Shown: positions 33,024 to 42,552, numbered from the stretch's first letter. The stretch is DNA of 64,000 bases from Lysobacter sp. S4-A87 (GCF_022637455.1 NZ_CP093341.1:496001-560000); one strand, 5' to 3'. The notes: generated from the sequence alone by a model not told the origin. Numbers and translations are program-made.

Positions 33024-34166
33024 ATGTCCACCCCCGCGGAGTCTTGTCCAGTGGAAATCCAGGTCAGTGTTGCTTCCATAGCGGCCCACGTTGCACCGCC
33101 TGGCGGTGCCGACAAACTTCGCAAGCTGTTCGCTTACGAGCCGCTCGATACATTCGGCTGGGGTGTTTCGATTGGCAATGCCGAATCCGCGATCGTCGCG
33201 GCCGTGGCCGTCCTCGCGCTGTCGGCGCTACTGCAAGCGTTGATGAAGCGCTACGCCGCGGGCCACGAAGATGTGAACAAGGCGTCTCTGTATACGCTTT
33301 CGCGCCTGCTTCACTACACGTTTATCGTGATCGCCGCCCTGGTGGCCCTTCACCTGGCTGGAATTCCACTGAACCAGCTCGCGTTGTTTTGTGGTGCACT
33401 TGGCGTTGGCCTTGGTTTCGGGCTGCAGGCCATCTTCAGCAACTTCATCTCCGGACTGATCCTGCTGTTCGACCGCTCCCTCAAGGTCGGCGACTTCGTT
33501 GCACTTGAAGGCGACATACGCGGCATCGTGCGCTCTATCAACATCCGGGCGACACGCATCACGACGAACGACAACATCGACGTGCTCGTCCCCAACTCGG
33601 AGTTCGTCACCAAGCGCCTCGTCAACTGGACGCATGGTTCGGAGAACCGGCGCATCCGCGTTCCGTTCTCGGTCGCGCCCGACGTCGACAAGGAGCTGGT
33701 CAAGAAGGCGGCCCTTGAGGCTGCGTCGAACGTTCCATTCACCTTGGCGATGGAAGGACACAAGCAACCCCAAGTGTGGCTGGAGAAGTTTGGCGACAGT
33801 TCTTCCGATTTCACTCTGGCGGTCTGGTTGACGGAGGCTGCTGCGCGCCGCAACGCCGCGATCCGGGCTGCCTATCTGTGGGAACTGGATACCGCGTTGC
33901 GGAAGTACGGGATCGCCAATTCGTTGCCTCAGCTGGAAGTACACCTGCGGAGCATGTTCGACTTGAAGGGGGGCGCCGCCGTGGAGGCGATGCACGGAAA
34001 GCTCAACGGTACCGCCTCCCCTCCCGCCGAGGCGCCGGCGACTTTGGCGTCGTACGAGCGGGCGAACCTTTCTCGCAACGACGCCCAGGAGGACGCGCAA
34101 CGGCAGATCCAGGAAGAGGCGCAGCGATCGGACAAGGACGGTGCCATGTCACCGTCGCGGGAATAG
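33024..34166 (+). CDS. MscS-family mechanosensitive ion channel
   Basis: 380 residues from the ATG at 33024 (GGGGTGAG 7 bases upstream); an ATG at 32979 would add 15. Three membrane segments lie at about 48-70, 90-115 and 122-150, the last being the Gly/Ala-rich pore helix (GALGVGLGFGLQAIFSNFISG). The MscS beta domain follows (DFVALEGDIRGIVRSINIRATRITT spans 155-180; VPNSEFVTKRLVNWT). A Pro/Ala- and Gln/Glu-rich tail is added. It releases solutes on hypo-osmotic shock. It is the first clear chromosomal gene right of the dif-like site. Confidence 0.9.
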   Translation: MSTPAESCPVEIQVSVASIAAHVAPPGGADKLRKLFAYEPLDTFGWGVSIGNAESAIVAAVAVLALSALLQALMKRYAAGHEDVNKASLYTLSRLLHYTFIVIAALVALHLAGIPLNQLALFCGALGVGLGFGLQAIFSNFISGLILLFDRSLKVGDFVALEGDIRGIVRSINIRATRITTNDNIDVLVPNSEFVTKRLVNWTHGSENRRIRVPFSVAPDVDKELVKKAALEAASNVPFTLAMEGHKQPQVWLEKFGDSSSDFTLAVWLTEAAARRNAAIRAAYLWELDTALRKYGIANSLPQLEVHLRSMFDLKGGAAVEAMHGKLNGTASPPAEAPATLASYERANLSRNDAQEDAQRQIQEEAQRSDKDGAMSPSRE

Positions 34167-34168
34167 CG

Positions 34169-34399
34169 CTATGGCCCCATTTCCGCTTGCTCGAGCACCA
34201 GTCGCTTGCGGTGTGCGAGGAACCGGTTCTCCATCCAGGTGAGCTCTGCAGCGGAGTACTTCGACTCGAGATCATAGAAGTACTCGGTGTCTGCAAACAT
34301 GACAGCTCCAATCCTGGCGCCGATTCTGAGCACGTGCTTGTGCCCACCAATTTCCTTCTTGAACTCGGTCCCTTGTTCCAGTAGCACTTCGTTTTGCAT
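34169..34399 (-). CDS. Hypothetical small protein
   Basis: 76 residues from the ATG at 34399, chosen for GAGGGG 5 bases upstream; a longer frame starting at 34477 would overlap the next gene. It begins MQNEVLLEQGTEFKKEIGGH and has a charged helical C-terminus (ELTWMENRFLAHRKRLVLEQ). No membrane segment or known family. Probably co-transcribed with the membrane protein at 34467-34796. Confidence 0.55.
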   Translation of the reverse strand: MQNEVLLEQGTEFKKEIGGHKHVLRIGARIGAVMFADTEYFYDLESKYSAAELTWMENRFLAHRKRLVLEQAEMGP

Positions 34400-34466
34400 G
34401 GTCGCCCCTCGCTTCTTGGGTTTGATTTCCGGATCGTCGGAGATGGAGCCTCGCTCCACGGTGACC

Positions 34467-34796
34467 TCACCAGCCATTCAGGGCCAACACCACCAGAGCC
34501 GTAGCACCCGTAATCGCTGTCAACCAGTAGGCAGCCAGCATCATGGTTCTGCCTTGGCCGCAGTAGTGCATCCCTTCCCTGTCCAAGCTGGAAAGGTACT
34601 CCCGGTATGGGAGGTACAACATCGTGCTTCTTGCACTCAGCGCAGTCCTGCCCTGCCAGGGAGCAGGTTGCGTGGCGTGCGCCCACTGGCGGGGATGACG
34701 GACCCTCAGGCGCCGCAGAAAGGTCAGCCAGACTGCCGTCTCCATGGCGATGGCCAATGCGAACGCAATGCACGCGATGGTCGTGATCCTGTTCAT
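34467..34796 (-). CDS. Small two-TM hypothetical membrane protein
   Basis: 109 residues from the ATG at 34796. Hydrophobic segments at about 4-24 (TTIACIAFALAIAMETAVWL) and 87-107 (MLAAYWLTAITGATALVVLA) bracket a soluble loop of about 60 residues. No known family recognised. The 673 bases upstream (34797-35469) hold no gene I can support. Confidence 0.5.
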   Translation of the reverse strand: MNRITTIACIAFALAIAMETAVWLTFLRRLRVRHPRQWAHATQPAPWQGRTALSARSTMLYLPYREYLSSLDREGMHYCGQGRTMMLAAYWLTAITGATALVVLALNGW

Positions 34797-35469
34797 GGCA
34801 ACTTGCCAATACACAGGGACTGGGCCGATCGATGCCGGACGATCCTGTGATGCTTTGCAGGGTGCATGGATGGTCTCGACGTGAGGGCGCACCACCCCGC
34901 TACGTGAGCGGAACATGGTGTGCCGAAAGGAGGATGGGGGGCGTGGTAGAAGACGACACTGGCGCAGCGAATGCTTCGCCAATGCCGGCCTCCGTTCGAC
35001 GCGAATCGTCATGGCTTGGTCGCTTCTACGACCTTCTGGCGCAAGAACCGGCGCCTTGCCGATCAGTGATCCGGTCAGGAGGAACTGTTCTGAAATTCGC
35101 CCACAACCGCAAGCAGGGCCTGTTCACGGCGGCCCCAAAGGCCGTCCGCTTCGACAACGCGGTGTAGTTGTCAATGTAGCACCTTTACCCCTTCAGCACC
35201 GATCGACGTGAGCCAGGCTGCAAGGCAGGTCATTGCGGTGGCGCATACTTCCCACTTCCTCGGGAGGCCGCGTCGGGGAGATCAACGTGACTGATGATCG
35301 ACCAGCAACGACGGAGAAGGGCTCCACCAGTTCGGGCGGTGCCGGGTCGAACCGGCATCCGGCGATGGCTTCGCCGCTGCACTGCGCGGCTTCGGGCAGG
35401 CTCGAATATCAGCGGCGCTGCCGATGCTGCCCGTTGCTGTATGGGCGATGCTCGTGGCCAGCTACCAAG

Positions 35470-35859
35470 TCAGGCCTGGCCCAGTGCACTTATGGAGACG
35501 AAGTAACCGTCCGGATCCCGCAGCGAGAACTCCAGCGTTTGCGTGCCCGGGTTGAGATGGGGTTCCTCTTCCAGCTGGAGCTTGAGCTCCCTTGCCCTTG
35601 ACAGGGCCTCGTCAAAATCGTCGACGCGAAGGAACAGCAGCAGTCCATTGCCCGGTTCTGCGTTTCCGGGGCTGGATAGGGATGGGTGTTCGTGGTCACC
35701 CCACCGGTGAAGGCACAGGAGAACTGTGCCGTCCGTGTCCAGGACCTGGCCGAAGTAGTCGTGCGCGGGGTCGTGCTGGGGCAATCCCAGGAGACTCTGA
35801 TACCACCTGAGGCTGATGCACACGTCGCGTACCGCGATGATCGTCCACGTGCGTCTCAT
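35470..35859 (-). CDS. VOC/glyoxalase-superfamily protein
   Basis: 129 residues from the ATG at 35859 with AGGAGA 5 bases upstream. A single vicinal-oxygen-chelate unit pair: IIAVRDVCISLRWYQSLLGL at the N-terminus, LLLFLRVDDFDEALSRARE in the middle and FSLRDPDGYFVSIS at the end, where Asp/Glu and His residues would bind a metal. VOC proteins include glyoxalase I, dioxygenases and antibiotic-binding proteins; no specific substrate can be assigned. Confidence 0.85.
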   Translation of the reverse strand: MRRTWTIIAVRDVCISLRWYQSLLGLPQHDPAHDYFGQVLDTDGTVLLCLHRWGDHEHPSLSSPGNAEPGNGLLLFLRVDDFDEALSRARELKLQLEEEPHLNPGTQTLEFSLRDPDGYFVSISALGQA

Positions 35860-36135
35860 GAACTGTCTCCTGGCGCTGCAACCGGGCAAAGCGTACGCCT
35901 CCTCCCCCTTGAGTGCCCCCGTCCGGTGCACCGGGAGCCAGCCACCAGCTGAGTGACCGGCTTTGTATCGAAACGTACCTGGCGCCAGATCAGCCAAGCA
36001 CCGTTACACAGTGGCTGCGGCGGCGACACACACCCGATACCTGGCGGGACTTAACTGCTCCCTGTCCGCGAAACGTGACTGACAGCGCGACAGAAAACAT
36101 TGCGGCGGTGCCGCGTCCCTATCGGAGTACTTCCA

Positions 36136-36615
36136 ATGTCCAAGAACAACTCACGCAGCCCGGCCGGAATGCTCGGCGTCGCCCTGGCCGGTCTCGTCCT
36201 CAGCGGCAGCGCATTCGCTATGCAGCCGCTATCACAGGGCTACATGCTGGCCGCCAGTCATGCCGCCGCTGAAGGCAAGTGCGGCGAAGGCAAGTGTGGT
36301 GAAGGCAAGTGCGGTGCAGATTCCGCTTCCAAGTCCACCACTAGCGCAGCCGCCAAGAAGACGGCCGAGGGCAAGTGCGGTGAGGGCCAGTGCGGTGACG
36401 CGCGTTTCGCCGTCGCCGACACCAACCATGACGAGCTGGTCTCCCGTGCGGAGTTCGTCGCCGTGGTTCCGGGTGGCGAGGCGATCTTCAAGTCGAAGGA
36501 CCCCAATGGCGACGGCTTCATCTCCGAGCTGGAGGCGTACAACAACGTCAAGTCGGTCTATGACGCCAACGGCAGGAAGATGCCGCGCGGCCTGTTCGCC
36601 GACATCCCCGAGTAA
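36136..36615 (+). CDS. HvfA-like EGKCG-repeat protein with EF-hands
   Basis: 159 residues from the ATG at 36136. Signal peptide at about 1-28 (LGVALAGLVLSGSAFA). Residues about 47-87 hold five EG(K/Q)CG units, three in tandem and two after a Ser/Thr/Ala/Lys linker. Two canonical EF-hand loops follow: DTNHDELVSRAE and DPNGDGFISELE. EGKCG repeats define the HvfA group of secreted peptides, whose Cys are reported to be modified by MNIO (DUF692) enzymes to bind copper; the EF-hands are an added domain. No MNIO enzyme or partner lies nearby in the window, so this copy looks orphaned. Confidence 0.75.
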   Translation: MSKNNSRSPAGMLGVALAGLVLSGSAFAMQPLSQGYMLAASHAAAEGKCGEGKCGEGKCGADSASKSTTSAAAKKTAEGKCGEGQCGDARFAVADTNHDELVSRAEFVAVVPGGEAIFKSKDPNGDGFISELEAYNNVKSVYDANGRKMPRGLFADIPE

Positions 36616-36645
36616 CGAATCGCTCGCTTCCGCGCCCCCTCGCCT

Positions 36646-36663
36646 CCCTCCCCCTTTGGAGGG
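36646..36663 (+). terminator. Possible rho-independent terminator after the EGKCG gene
   Basis: Stem CCCTCC / GGAGGG with loop CCCTTT, 31 bases after the stop codon. A short T run follows about 8 bases later (ACTTTTCCC), so it is imperfect. Confidence 0.35.
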
Positions 36664-36815
36664 GGCGCACTTTTCCCGGTCCCCGGGCCCACCGCAAGCG
36701 CCTGCAGACGCCCTGCCCCGTGCGAAGGGCCCGAAGTTGACCCGCAGCGAACGAAGGCGCGCGTATTGCTGGTGCTGACGATGCGACGCATGGTCCAGCC
36801 CCACAGGAGAACGAC

Positions 36816-37223
36816 ATGAAACAGATTCACGTTGCCACGTTGCTGGCAGCGCTCTTGACGGGCGCCAGCGTGGCGATTGGCCACGCCGAGAACTCCGGGA
36901 TCAGCCGCCATGAGGCATTGCGCCATGATCTGGACACGCCTGGGCGCGAACTCGTCCAGGTGCGCGTGGATTTTGCCCCGGGTTCTGCCTTCGGCATGCA
37001 CACGCATCCGGGCGTCGAGGTGGCCTACGTACTGGAAGGCACGCTCGAGTATTCGTTCGAAGGCAAGCCACCGGTGACCCTGAAGGCCGGCCAATCGCTG
37101 TACATCCCGGCTGGTGAGGCGCATGCCGCACGCAACGTCGGCAAGGACAATGGCGCGGAACTGGCCACCTACCTGGTCGAGAAAGGCAAGCCGATCGTGG
37201 TCCCCAGGCCCGCCAGGCCCTGA
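36816..37223 (+). CDS. Exported cupin-domain protein
   Basis: 135 residues. Signal peptide at about 1-24 (ATLLAALLTGASVAIGHA). A single cupin domain has motif 1 GMHTHPGVEVAYVLEG (two His and a Glu as metal ligands) and motif 2 PAGEAHAARN. Such periplasmic cupins are small and of unknown substrate. AGGAGA is 6 bases upstream of the ATG. A related secreted cupin lies on the other strand at 38422-38868. Confidence 0.85.
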   Translation: MKQIHVATLLAALLTGASVAIGHAENSGISRHEALRHDLDTPGRELVQVRVDFAPGSAFGMHTHPGVEVAYVLEGTLEYSFEGKPPVTLKAGQSLYIPAGEAHAARNVGKDNGAELATYLVEKGKPIVVPRPARP

Positions 37224-37236
37224 AGGCTGTGGCCGG

Positions 37237-38241
37237 TCAACCGCGACTGGCCATGTCCTCGCGAAGTATCCGCAGCACCTCCGCCACCACCTCGGGTTTG
37301 TCGTAGAGGTTGTGGCCGGCCCGTACCACCAGCGTCGACGCCGCACCCGCCAGCAGTGCGCTGCTCAGCGGCACCACGCCGTCGCCAGGGGGAACCGTGC
37401 CTGGCACCGTGCCGGCAATGGTGTGGTACGGAATTCCCGCGTGCGGCAGCAGCGCCTCGCTGGCGCGTCGCACCGGCTGTGAGGCCCGCAGGGTGAAGAC
37501 GCTGTTGACCCTGGCGCGCTGGTAAGTCTCACGCAGTTCATCGTGGACGATGTCCGGACGATCTTGCACCAGGGTGCGCAACTCCTGGATTTCCGCCGTG
37601 CGCCCTCCCAGCAATGTGCCCACCAGTCGCCCGAGCCAGCGGTCGGCGTTCGGGCTGCCCTTGTGTGGCGCTGCGAGGAAGATCGCGCGCCCCACTCCGG
37701 GATACGGCTGGAAGCGGAACACCGCGGCGACCTTCGCCGCTACCTCGTCATCCTGCACCGCATGGTGGTGCACGGAGAATGCCGCCGACCACAGGGCATT
37801 GCCGCTGTCGACGCACAGCATCCGCGCAACCACGCCGCCAAGGCTGTGTCCGACCAGCACGATGCCTGTCCGCGCCTGCGCATGGCCGCCCGGGTCCAGT
37901 CGCTCCCAGGCCTCGTCGAGATAGCCCTCTGCGCGTCGGCGCACCACCAGGAACGGGGCATTGCTGTTGTAGACGAGATGCCAGACCTGGAAGCATGCGT
38001 GCAGCTCCGCGCTGCGTTCGATCGCCTGCGTGAGGTGCGCCCATGCGACGGCGTCGCCGCCGAGCCCATGGATCATCACGACCGTGCGCCGGTCCGGGTC
38101 GAAGGGCTCGCACATGTACAGGCCCGCCCCGCGGTCGCCGTCGCGAACCCCCAGCAGGCGCAGGGCCGCGCCAAAGCGGCGCAGGTACAGTCGCGCTGCG
38201 CCGTGGGGCCGGGTGGAATGCAGGGACGCGCGCATCTTCAT
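37237..38241 (-). CDS. Alpha/beta hydrolase (lipase/PGAP1-like)
   Basis: 334 residues from the ATG at 38241; in-frame sequence continues upstream to 38298. RTVVMIHGLGGDAVAWAHL gives the oxyanion region, VLVGHSLGGVVARML the nucleophile Ser in a GHSLGG elbow, and a late VVRAGHNLYDKPEV segment the probable catalytic His, with PGDGVVPLSSA offering the Asp. The pattern is that of lipase-like or PGAP1-like esterases. No clear signal peptide. Substrate unknown. Confidence 0.8.
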   Translation of the reverse strand: MKMRASLHSTRPHGAARLYLRRFGAALRLLGVRDGDRGAGLYMCEPFDPDRRTVVMIHGLGGDAVAWAHLTQAIERSAELHACFQVWHLVYNSNAPFLVVRRRAEGYLDEAWERLDPGGHAQARTGIVLVGHSLGGVVARMLCVDSGNALWSAAFSVHHHAVQDDEVAAKVAAVFRFQPYPGVGRAIFLAAPHKGSPNADRWLGRLVGTLLGGRTAEIQELRTLVQDRPDIVHDELRETYQRARVNSVFTLRASQPVRRASEALLPHAGIPYHTIAGTVPGTVPPGDGVVPLSSALLAGAASTLVVRAGHNLYDKPEVVAEVLRILREDMASRG

Positions 38242-38421
38242 GGCCGGTCGTTGCTGCGGCCGAACGGAATTCGGGACACATCGCGTTCGTTGCGGCACAT
38301 GGGGGTGGCCGGTCCGCGTACAGGCGTCGCCCGCGATTCTAGTGCCTGTCGTGTCAAGCCAGCATCGCGCACAGGGGCCGACACGAGATGCGCCGGCCCC
38401 TGCCCTGCTGCTTGCGGGCGG

Positions 38422-38868
38422 CTACGCGCCGCCTGGCCTGGTGCCAGGCTTGCCTGCGGGCAGCGGAGTAAGCACCGGGCTGTCGCCGTCGTTGAGGATC
38501 CAGACCAGCAGCTTGGCCGGCCTGGTCTTGCTGGCGTTGCGCGACACGAGGTGGTCGATGCGTGGCGTTTCGTACCAGGACTGGCCAGCGAGGTAGGTCA
38601 CCGGCTCCCCGCCCTCCAGCTGCGAGACCACGGCGCCTTCCAGGACGTACGCGATCGCGGAACCGGCATGGACATGGGGAATCGACTGCTGCCCCGGCGC
38701 GTACTCGACGGTGAAGAACAGGGCCTTCTTGCCCGGGGCATCCGCCAGGGCGTGCTGCTGCAGCATCGTGATCTTCTCCTTGCCGTCGCCAGGGCCATGT
38801 GCCGAGGCGACGGGCGCGGCACCAGCGAACGCCGCCAGCAGGAGCAAGGTGGGGGTACGGATGTTCAT
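38422..38868 (-). CDS. Exported cupin-domain protein
   Basis: 148 residues from the ATG at 38868. A signal peptide (about 1-23, LLLLAAFAGAAPVASA) precedes a cupin with PHVHAGSAIAYVLEG and a WYETPRIDHLVSRN second motif. It lies 17 bases downstream of the carboxymuconolactone-decarboxylase-like gene and is probably co-transcribed with it. Function unknown. Confidence 0.85.
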   Translation of the reverse strand: MNIRTPTLLLLAAFAGAAPVASAHGPGDGKEKITMLQQHALADAPGKKALFFTVEYAPGQQSIPHVHAGSAIAYVLEGAVVSQLEGGEPVTYLAGQSWYETPRIDHLVSRNASKTRPAKLLVWILNDGDSPVLTPLPAGKPGTRPGGA

Positions 38869-38885
38869 TGGAGTGTCGCCCTGGA

Positions 38886-39326
38886 TCAGGTGGCAGAGAC
38901 GGAACGGAAACCGATGGCGAGGCGGTTCCAGCCGTTGATGGCGTTGATCGCCACCGTCAGGTTCACGCGCTCGCGCTCGTCGAACTGGCTGCTGAGCCAC
39001 TCGTAGTCGGCGTCCGGTGCGCGCGTATCGGCGATCCGGGTCAAGGATTCGGTCCAGGCCAATGCCGCGCGTTCACGCTCACTGAAGAACGGCGCCTCTT
39101 GCCAGACGGCAACGGCATGCAGGCGGCGCTCGCTCTCGCCGTGCTTGCGCGCATCGCTGCTGTGCAGGTCCACGCAGTAGGCGCAGCCATTGATCTGTGA
39201 GGCACGCAGCTTCACCAGCTCCAGCAGCGACGGTTCCAGGCCCAGCTTGTTGACGGCGGCCTCCAGGGCAATCATGGCCTTGGCGGCATCGGGTGAGGCT
39301 TTGTAGAAGTCGAGACGGGGTTGCAT
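38886..39326 (-). CDS. Carboxymuconolactone decarboxylase / AhpD-like protein
   Basis: 146 residues from the ATG at 39326. The CMD core QINGCAYCVDLHSSDARKHGE holds the CxxC pair and the conserved His of AhpD-like peroxidases. The N-terminal LDFYKASPDAAKAMIALE and the tail RVNLTVAINAINGWNRLAIGF are typical of the family. It probably acts as a cytoplasmic peroxidase or thiol-disulfide protein. The upstream MocR gene at 39537 is divergent and may regulate it. Confidence 0.88.
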   Translation of the reverse strand: MQPRLDFYKASPDAAKAMIALEAAVNKLGLEPSLLELVKLRASQINGCAYCVDLHSSDARKHGESERRLHAVAVWQEAPFFSERERAALAWTESLTRIADTRAPDADYEWLSSQFDERERVNLTVAINAINGWNRLAIGFRSVSAT

Positions 39327-39536
39327 TGCAGGAGTTCCTTGGTGGGGTGTCGCCATCCTAGGGCCCGGCAGGAACGATCAGGGGCGCCAATTTCCGGTTT
39401 CTTTGGAGGCCACTCCGGCCCTGGTCGCCGGAGCCCTGGCACGGCGAATTGACCGTGGACGAACGCCTGCACGGATACAGTCGCAACAACGGTCATCGCG
39501 TACGATCCGCCTCCCCCACCTGCGACCGCATTCGCC

Positions 39537-40976
39537 ATGGAACTGCACGTCGTCATCGAAGGCACGCGTGGCCTGGCGGACCAGATCCACAGCCAGTTGC
39601 GCGAAGCGATCCGGGCTGGCCGCCTGGCGTCCGGGCAGCAGCTCCCGCCTTCCCGCCTGCTCGCAGAGCAGCTCGGCGTTTCGCGCAAGACGGTCGCCCA
39701 GGCCTACGCGAAGCTCACGTTCGATCGCCTGATCGTCACTCAGGTGGGAGCCGGCACGTTTGTTGCGGCGCGCTTGCCGCAACGGTCGCGCCCGTTCGCC
39801 CAGGATGACCTGGCCGGAAGCGCGGTCGCCCGGCAATGGCAAGGCGTGGAGACGCCACTGCGCCATCCCGTGCCCGAGGCACGCCTGCGCCATGAGTTCA
39901 TCGCCGGCGCGGCGTCACAACGTCTGTTCCCCGAAGCGGAGTGGCGCCAGTGCGCGCTTCATGGCCTGCGACGCAGTGCCGCGCAACGCGGGTTCTATGC
40001 CGAACCCGAGGGGCTGATCGAACTGCGCGAGGCCGTCAGCCGGCACATCGGCTTCAGCCGCGGCGTCAATTGCCGCCACGATGACCTGGTGATCACCAGT
40101 GGCGCCCAGCAGGCGCTGGACCTGATCGCGCGCGTGCTGATCGTGCCTGGCTGCGTCGTCGCGATGGAGGAGCCGGGATACCCGCTCGCACGGATGCTGC
40201 TCGAAGCCCAGCAGGCCCGGGTCGTGCCGGTGGCGGTCGATGCCGAGGGGATCCGCGTCGACCAGATCCCGGATGGAACGCGGTTGATCTACACCACGCC
40301 GACGCATCAGTTTCCACTGGGGATGCCGATGAGCCTGCCGCGTCGCCATGCACTGCTGGCACGGGCGCGTGAGCTGGGAGCGATCATCGTTGAAGACGAC
40401 TACGACAGCGAGTTCCGCTACGAGGGAAGTGCACTCGAACCGTTGCAGACCCTGGATCAGTGGGGGCTGGTGGCGTACATCGGCACGTTCTCAAAATCCC
40501 TGTCGCCCGAGCTGCGGCTGGGGTACGCGATCGCACCGCCGGCGTTGCGCAGCGCCCTGGTGAACGCCAAGCATCTTTGCGACTGGCACACGCCGACGAT
40601 GCTGCAATGGTCGCTGGCACGCTTCATGGCCGACGGGCACCTGCTCAGGCACATCCGCCGCTGCCATGACGTCTTCAGCGAGCGCAGGGAGCGCCTGCTC
40701 TCGCGTCTGACCGGCGATCTTTCGCCATGGCTGGAGCCGCTGCCTGCGGTCGCCGGTTACCACATGGCCGTGTTGCTGCGCCAACCGCAGATGCAGGCGT
40801 TGCAGCTATGTCAGCTGGCGCGTCGCGTAGAGGTTGGCCTGTATCCGCTCGACGATTGCTACCGGCAGCCTGCCAGTCGGCCAGGACTGCTGGTGGGCTT
40901 TGGCGCCATCGAAGCCGACGACATCGACCCGGCGCTGGATCGAGTCCGTTCGGTACTCGAACAGCTGACCGGGTGA
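39537..40976 (+). CDS. MocR/PdxR-type transcriptional regulator with aminotransferase domain
   Basis: 479 residues. An N-terminal GntR winged helix (SGQQLPPSRLLAEQLGVSRKTVAQAYAKL at about 34-62) is joined to a class-I aminotransferase-fold domain (about 110-475). The PLP site is marked by EDDYDSEFRY and by the Schiff-base Lys in YIGTFSKSLSPELRLGYAI. These regulators sense PLP or amino compounds. It is divergent from the CMD/cupin pair (210-base intergenic region), its most likely target. Confidence 0.92.
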   Translation: MELHVVIEGTRGLADQIHSQLREAIRAGRLASGQQLPPSRLLAEQLGVSRKTVAQAYAKLTFDRLIVTQVGAGTFVAARLPQRSRPFAQDDLAGSAVARQWQGVETPLRHPVPEARLRHEFIAGAASQRLFPEAEWRQCALHGLRRSAAQRGFYAEPEGLIELREAVSRHIGFSRGVNCRHDDLVITSGAQQALDLIARVLIVPGCVVAMEEPGYPLARMLLEAQQARVVPVAVDAEGIRVDQIPDGTRLIYTTPTHQFPLGMPMSLPRRHALLARARELGAIIVEDDYDSEFRYEGSALEPLQTLDQWGLVAYIGTFSKSLSPELRLGYAIAPPALRSALVNAKHLCDWHTPTMLQWSLARFMADGHLLRHIRRCHDVFSERRERLLSRLTGDLSPWLEPLPAVAGYHMAVLLRQPQMQALQLCQLARRVEVGLYPLDDCYRQPASRPGLLVGFGAIEADDIDPALDRVRSVLEQLTG

Positions 40977-41016
40977 TGGGTGGCGAAGATCGCGCCGGCG
41001 CGATCGGGCAACTTGG

Positions 41017-41466
41017 TCAGGGCACGTCTTCAACCTGGTCGATCCAGGGGCCGTAGCCGGCCGCCTCCATTTCTTCGCGCGGAACAAAGCGCAGCGACGC
41101 CGAGTTGATGCAGTAACGCAGCCCACCGCGATCGCGAGGACCGTCGGTGAAGACGTGCCCCAGGTGGCTGTCGCCACTGGCCGAGCGCACTTCGGTGCGG
41201 ATCATCCCGTGCGAGGTGTCGCGAATCTCCTTGATGTTGGCCGGACCGATGGGCTTGGTGAAGCTGGGCCAGCCGCAGCCGGACTCGAACTTGGCCGACG
41301 AGGCAAACAGGGGCTCACCGGAGACGATGTCGACGTAGATGCCAGCTCGATCGTTGTGCAGATACTCGCCGGTGCCGGGTCGCTCGGTGGCGCCCTCCTG
41401 GGTGACGCGGTACTGCTCGGGAGTCAGCTTGGCGATGGCTTCGGGGCTCTTGCGGTAGTCGCTCAT
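41017..41466 (-). CDS. msrB: Peptide-methionine (R)-S-oxide reductase MsrB
   Basis: 149 residues from the ATG at 41466. [26 protein letters not shown] and [13 protein letters not shown] are the standard MsrB segments; the Cys in RYCINS is the catalytic residue. The two CxxC pairs that hold zinc in many MsrB proteins are missing ([10 protein letters not shown] replaces the first), so it belongs to the zinc-less form. It reduces methionine-R-sulfoxide. It is divergent from an AraC-type regulator at 41716. Confidence 0.92.
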   Translation of the reverse strand: MSDYRKSPEAIAKLTPEQYRVTQEGATERPGTGEYLHNDRAGIYVDIVSGEPLFASSAKFESGCGWPSFTKPIGPANIKEIRDTSHGMIRTEVRSASGDSHLGHVFTDGPRDRGGLRYCINSASLRFVPREEMEAAGYGPWIDQVEDVP

Positions 41467-41715
41467 GGGGATCTCCTGGGCGGACGGGACGTGCCTATGA
41501 GATGGGGACAACGGGACGGAGTCCAATGCACCGGAATCTGCGCCATCGGGATGCAGATTTCCACCGGCCACGCGGCTTTGTATCCGAACGTATCCGCCAC
41601 TACGGGCCAGGCAGTCCGCAGGGCGTGTGAAGGCCCAAAGTTGACGTCGGGCAAACACCGCGACCACCGGCATTGGTTAGGCTGGTGCCTCCACCTGCCG
41701 GCTGGTTTGTTGCCG

Positions 41716-42552
41716 ATGCCCGAATTCCAGGTCAGCCGTCTGCTCGACGCCGCCACGGTGGTGGTGACGAACGTGCGCTGCGCGGGCACCTGCCGTCATC
41801 GCAGCGCGGAGGAATGTGCGCGCGCCACCCATCTGGTGTTTCCGTACCGCGGCATCTACCTGCGCCACGTCGGCAGCGACCAGGCCGTGGCCGACGCCAA
41901 CCACGTGCTGTTCTTCAATGCAGGCGAGAGCTACCAGGTCAGCCACCCGGTGTCGGGCGGCGACGACAGCCTGGTGCTGGACGTATCGCAGCCGCTGCTG
42001 CGCGAGCTGGCACCGGCCGCGCTGGTCGCCAGGCGTGACGAGTTCGGATTCCGCAGCCAGTCCCTGCACATTGATCCGCGCGCGCAGGCGCTGGTCGCGC
42101 TGCTGCGGCACAGCCTTCGCAGCGGCACCATCGAACCGCTGGAAGCCGAAAGCCTTGCGCTGACCCTGGTCTGCCGAAGCCTCGGACCGAGAACCACGCG
42201 TGAGACCGGCGCGACGCATGCACGGCGACGGCTGGTGGATCGGGTCAAGGTGTTGCTGGCCAGCGACCTGACCCGACGCTGGAGCCTGGCGGAGATTGCC
42301 GATGAGATCGGTGGCTCGGCTGTCTATCTGACCCAGAGTTTCCAGCAGGTCGAAGGCCTGCCCCTGTACCGCTACCATCTGCGGCTGCGGCTGGCACGTG
42401 CGCTAGATCTGGTCGCCGATTACCACGACATGTCGGCACTGGCGCAGGACCTGGGCTTCTCCAGCCACAGCCACTTCGCGGCGGCGTTCAAGCAGGCCTA
42501 TGGGCGCTCGCCGACTGCCTTCAGGCAGGCGGCATTGAGCAAGAGCGCCTAG
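41716..42552 (+). CDS. AraC-family transcriptional regulator
   Basis: 278 residues from the ATG at 41716. A cupin-like N-terminal effector domain (about 20-150) contains CAGTCRHRSAEECARATH, an unusual Cys-rich stretch that could respond to metal or redox. The C-terminal double helix-turn-helix (about 175-275) has WSLAEIADEIGGSAVYLTQSF and the second helix in ALAQDLGFSSHSHFAAAFK. It is divergent from msrB with 249 bases between starts, so it may regulate msrB or itself. Confidence 0.88.
   Translation: MPEFQVSRLLDAATVVVTNVRCAGTCRHRSAEECARATHLVFPYRGIYLRHVGSDQAVADANHVLFFNAGESYQVSHPVSGGDDSLVLDVSQPLLRELAPAALVARRDEFGFRSQSLHIDPRAQALVALLRHSLRSGTIEPLEAESLALTLVCRSLGPRTTRETGATHARRRLVDRVKVLLASDLTRRWSLAEIADEIGGSAVYLTQSFQQVEGLPLYRYHLRLRLARALDLVADYHDMSALAQDLGFSSHSHFAAAFKQAYGRSPTAFRQAALSKSA

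Noticed and set aside
34832-35167. A 111-residue plus-strand open frame in the gap 34797-35469
   Set aside because: No ribosome-binding site, no recognisable domain, and overlapping frames of similar length; nothing favours it as coding.
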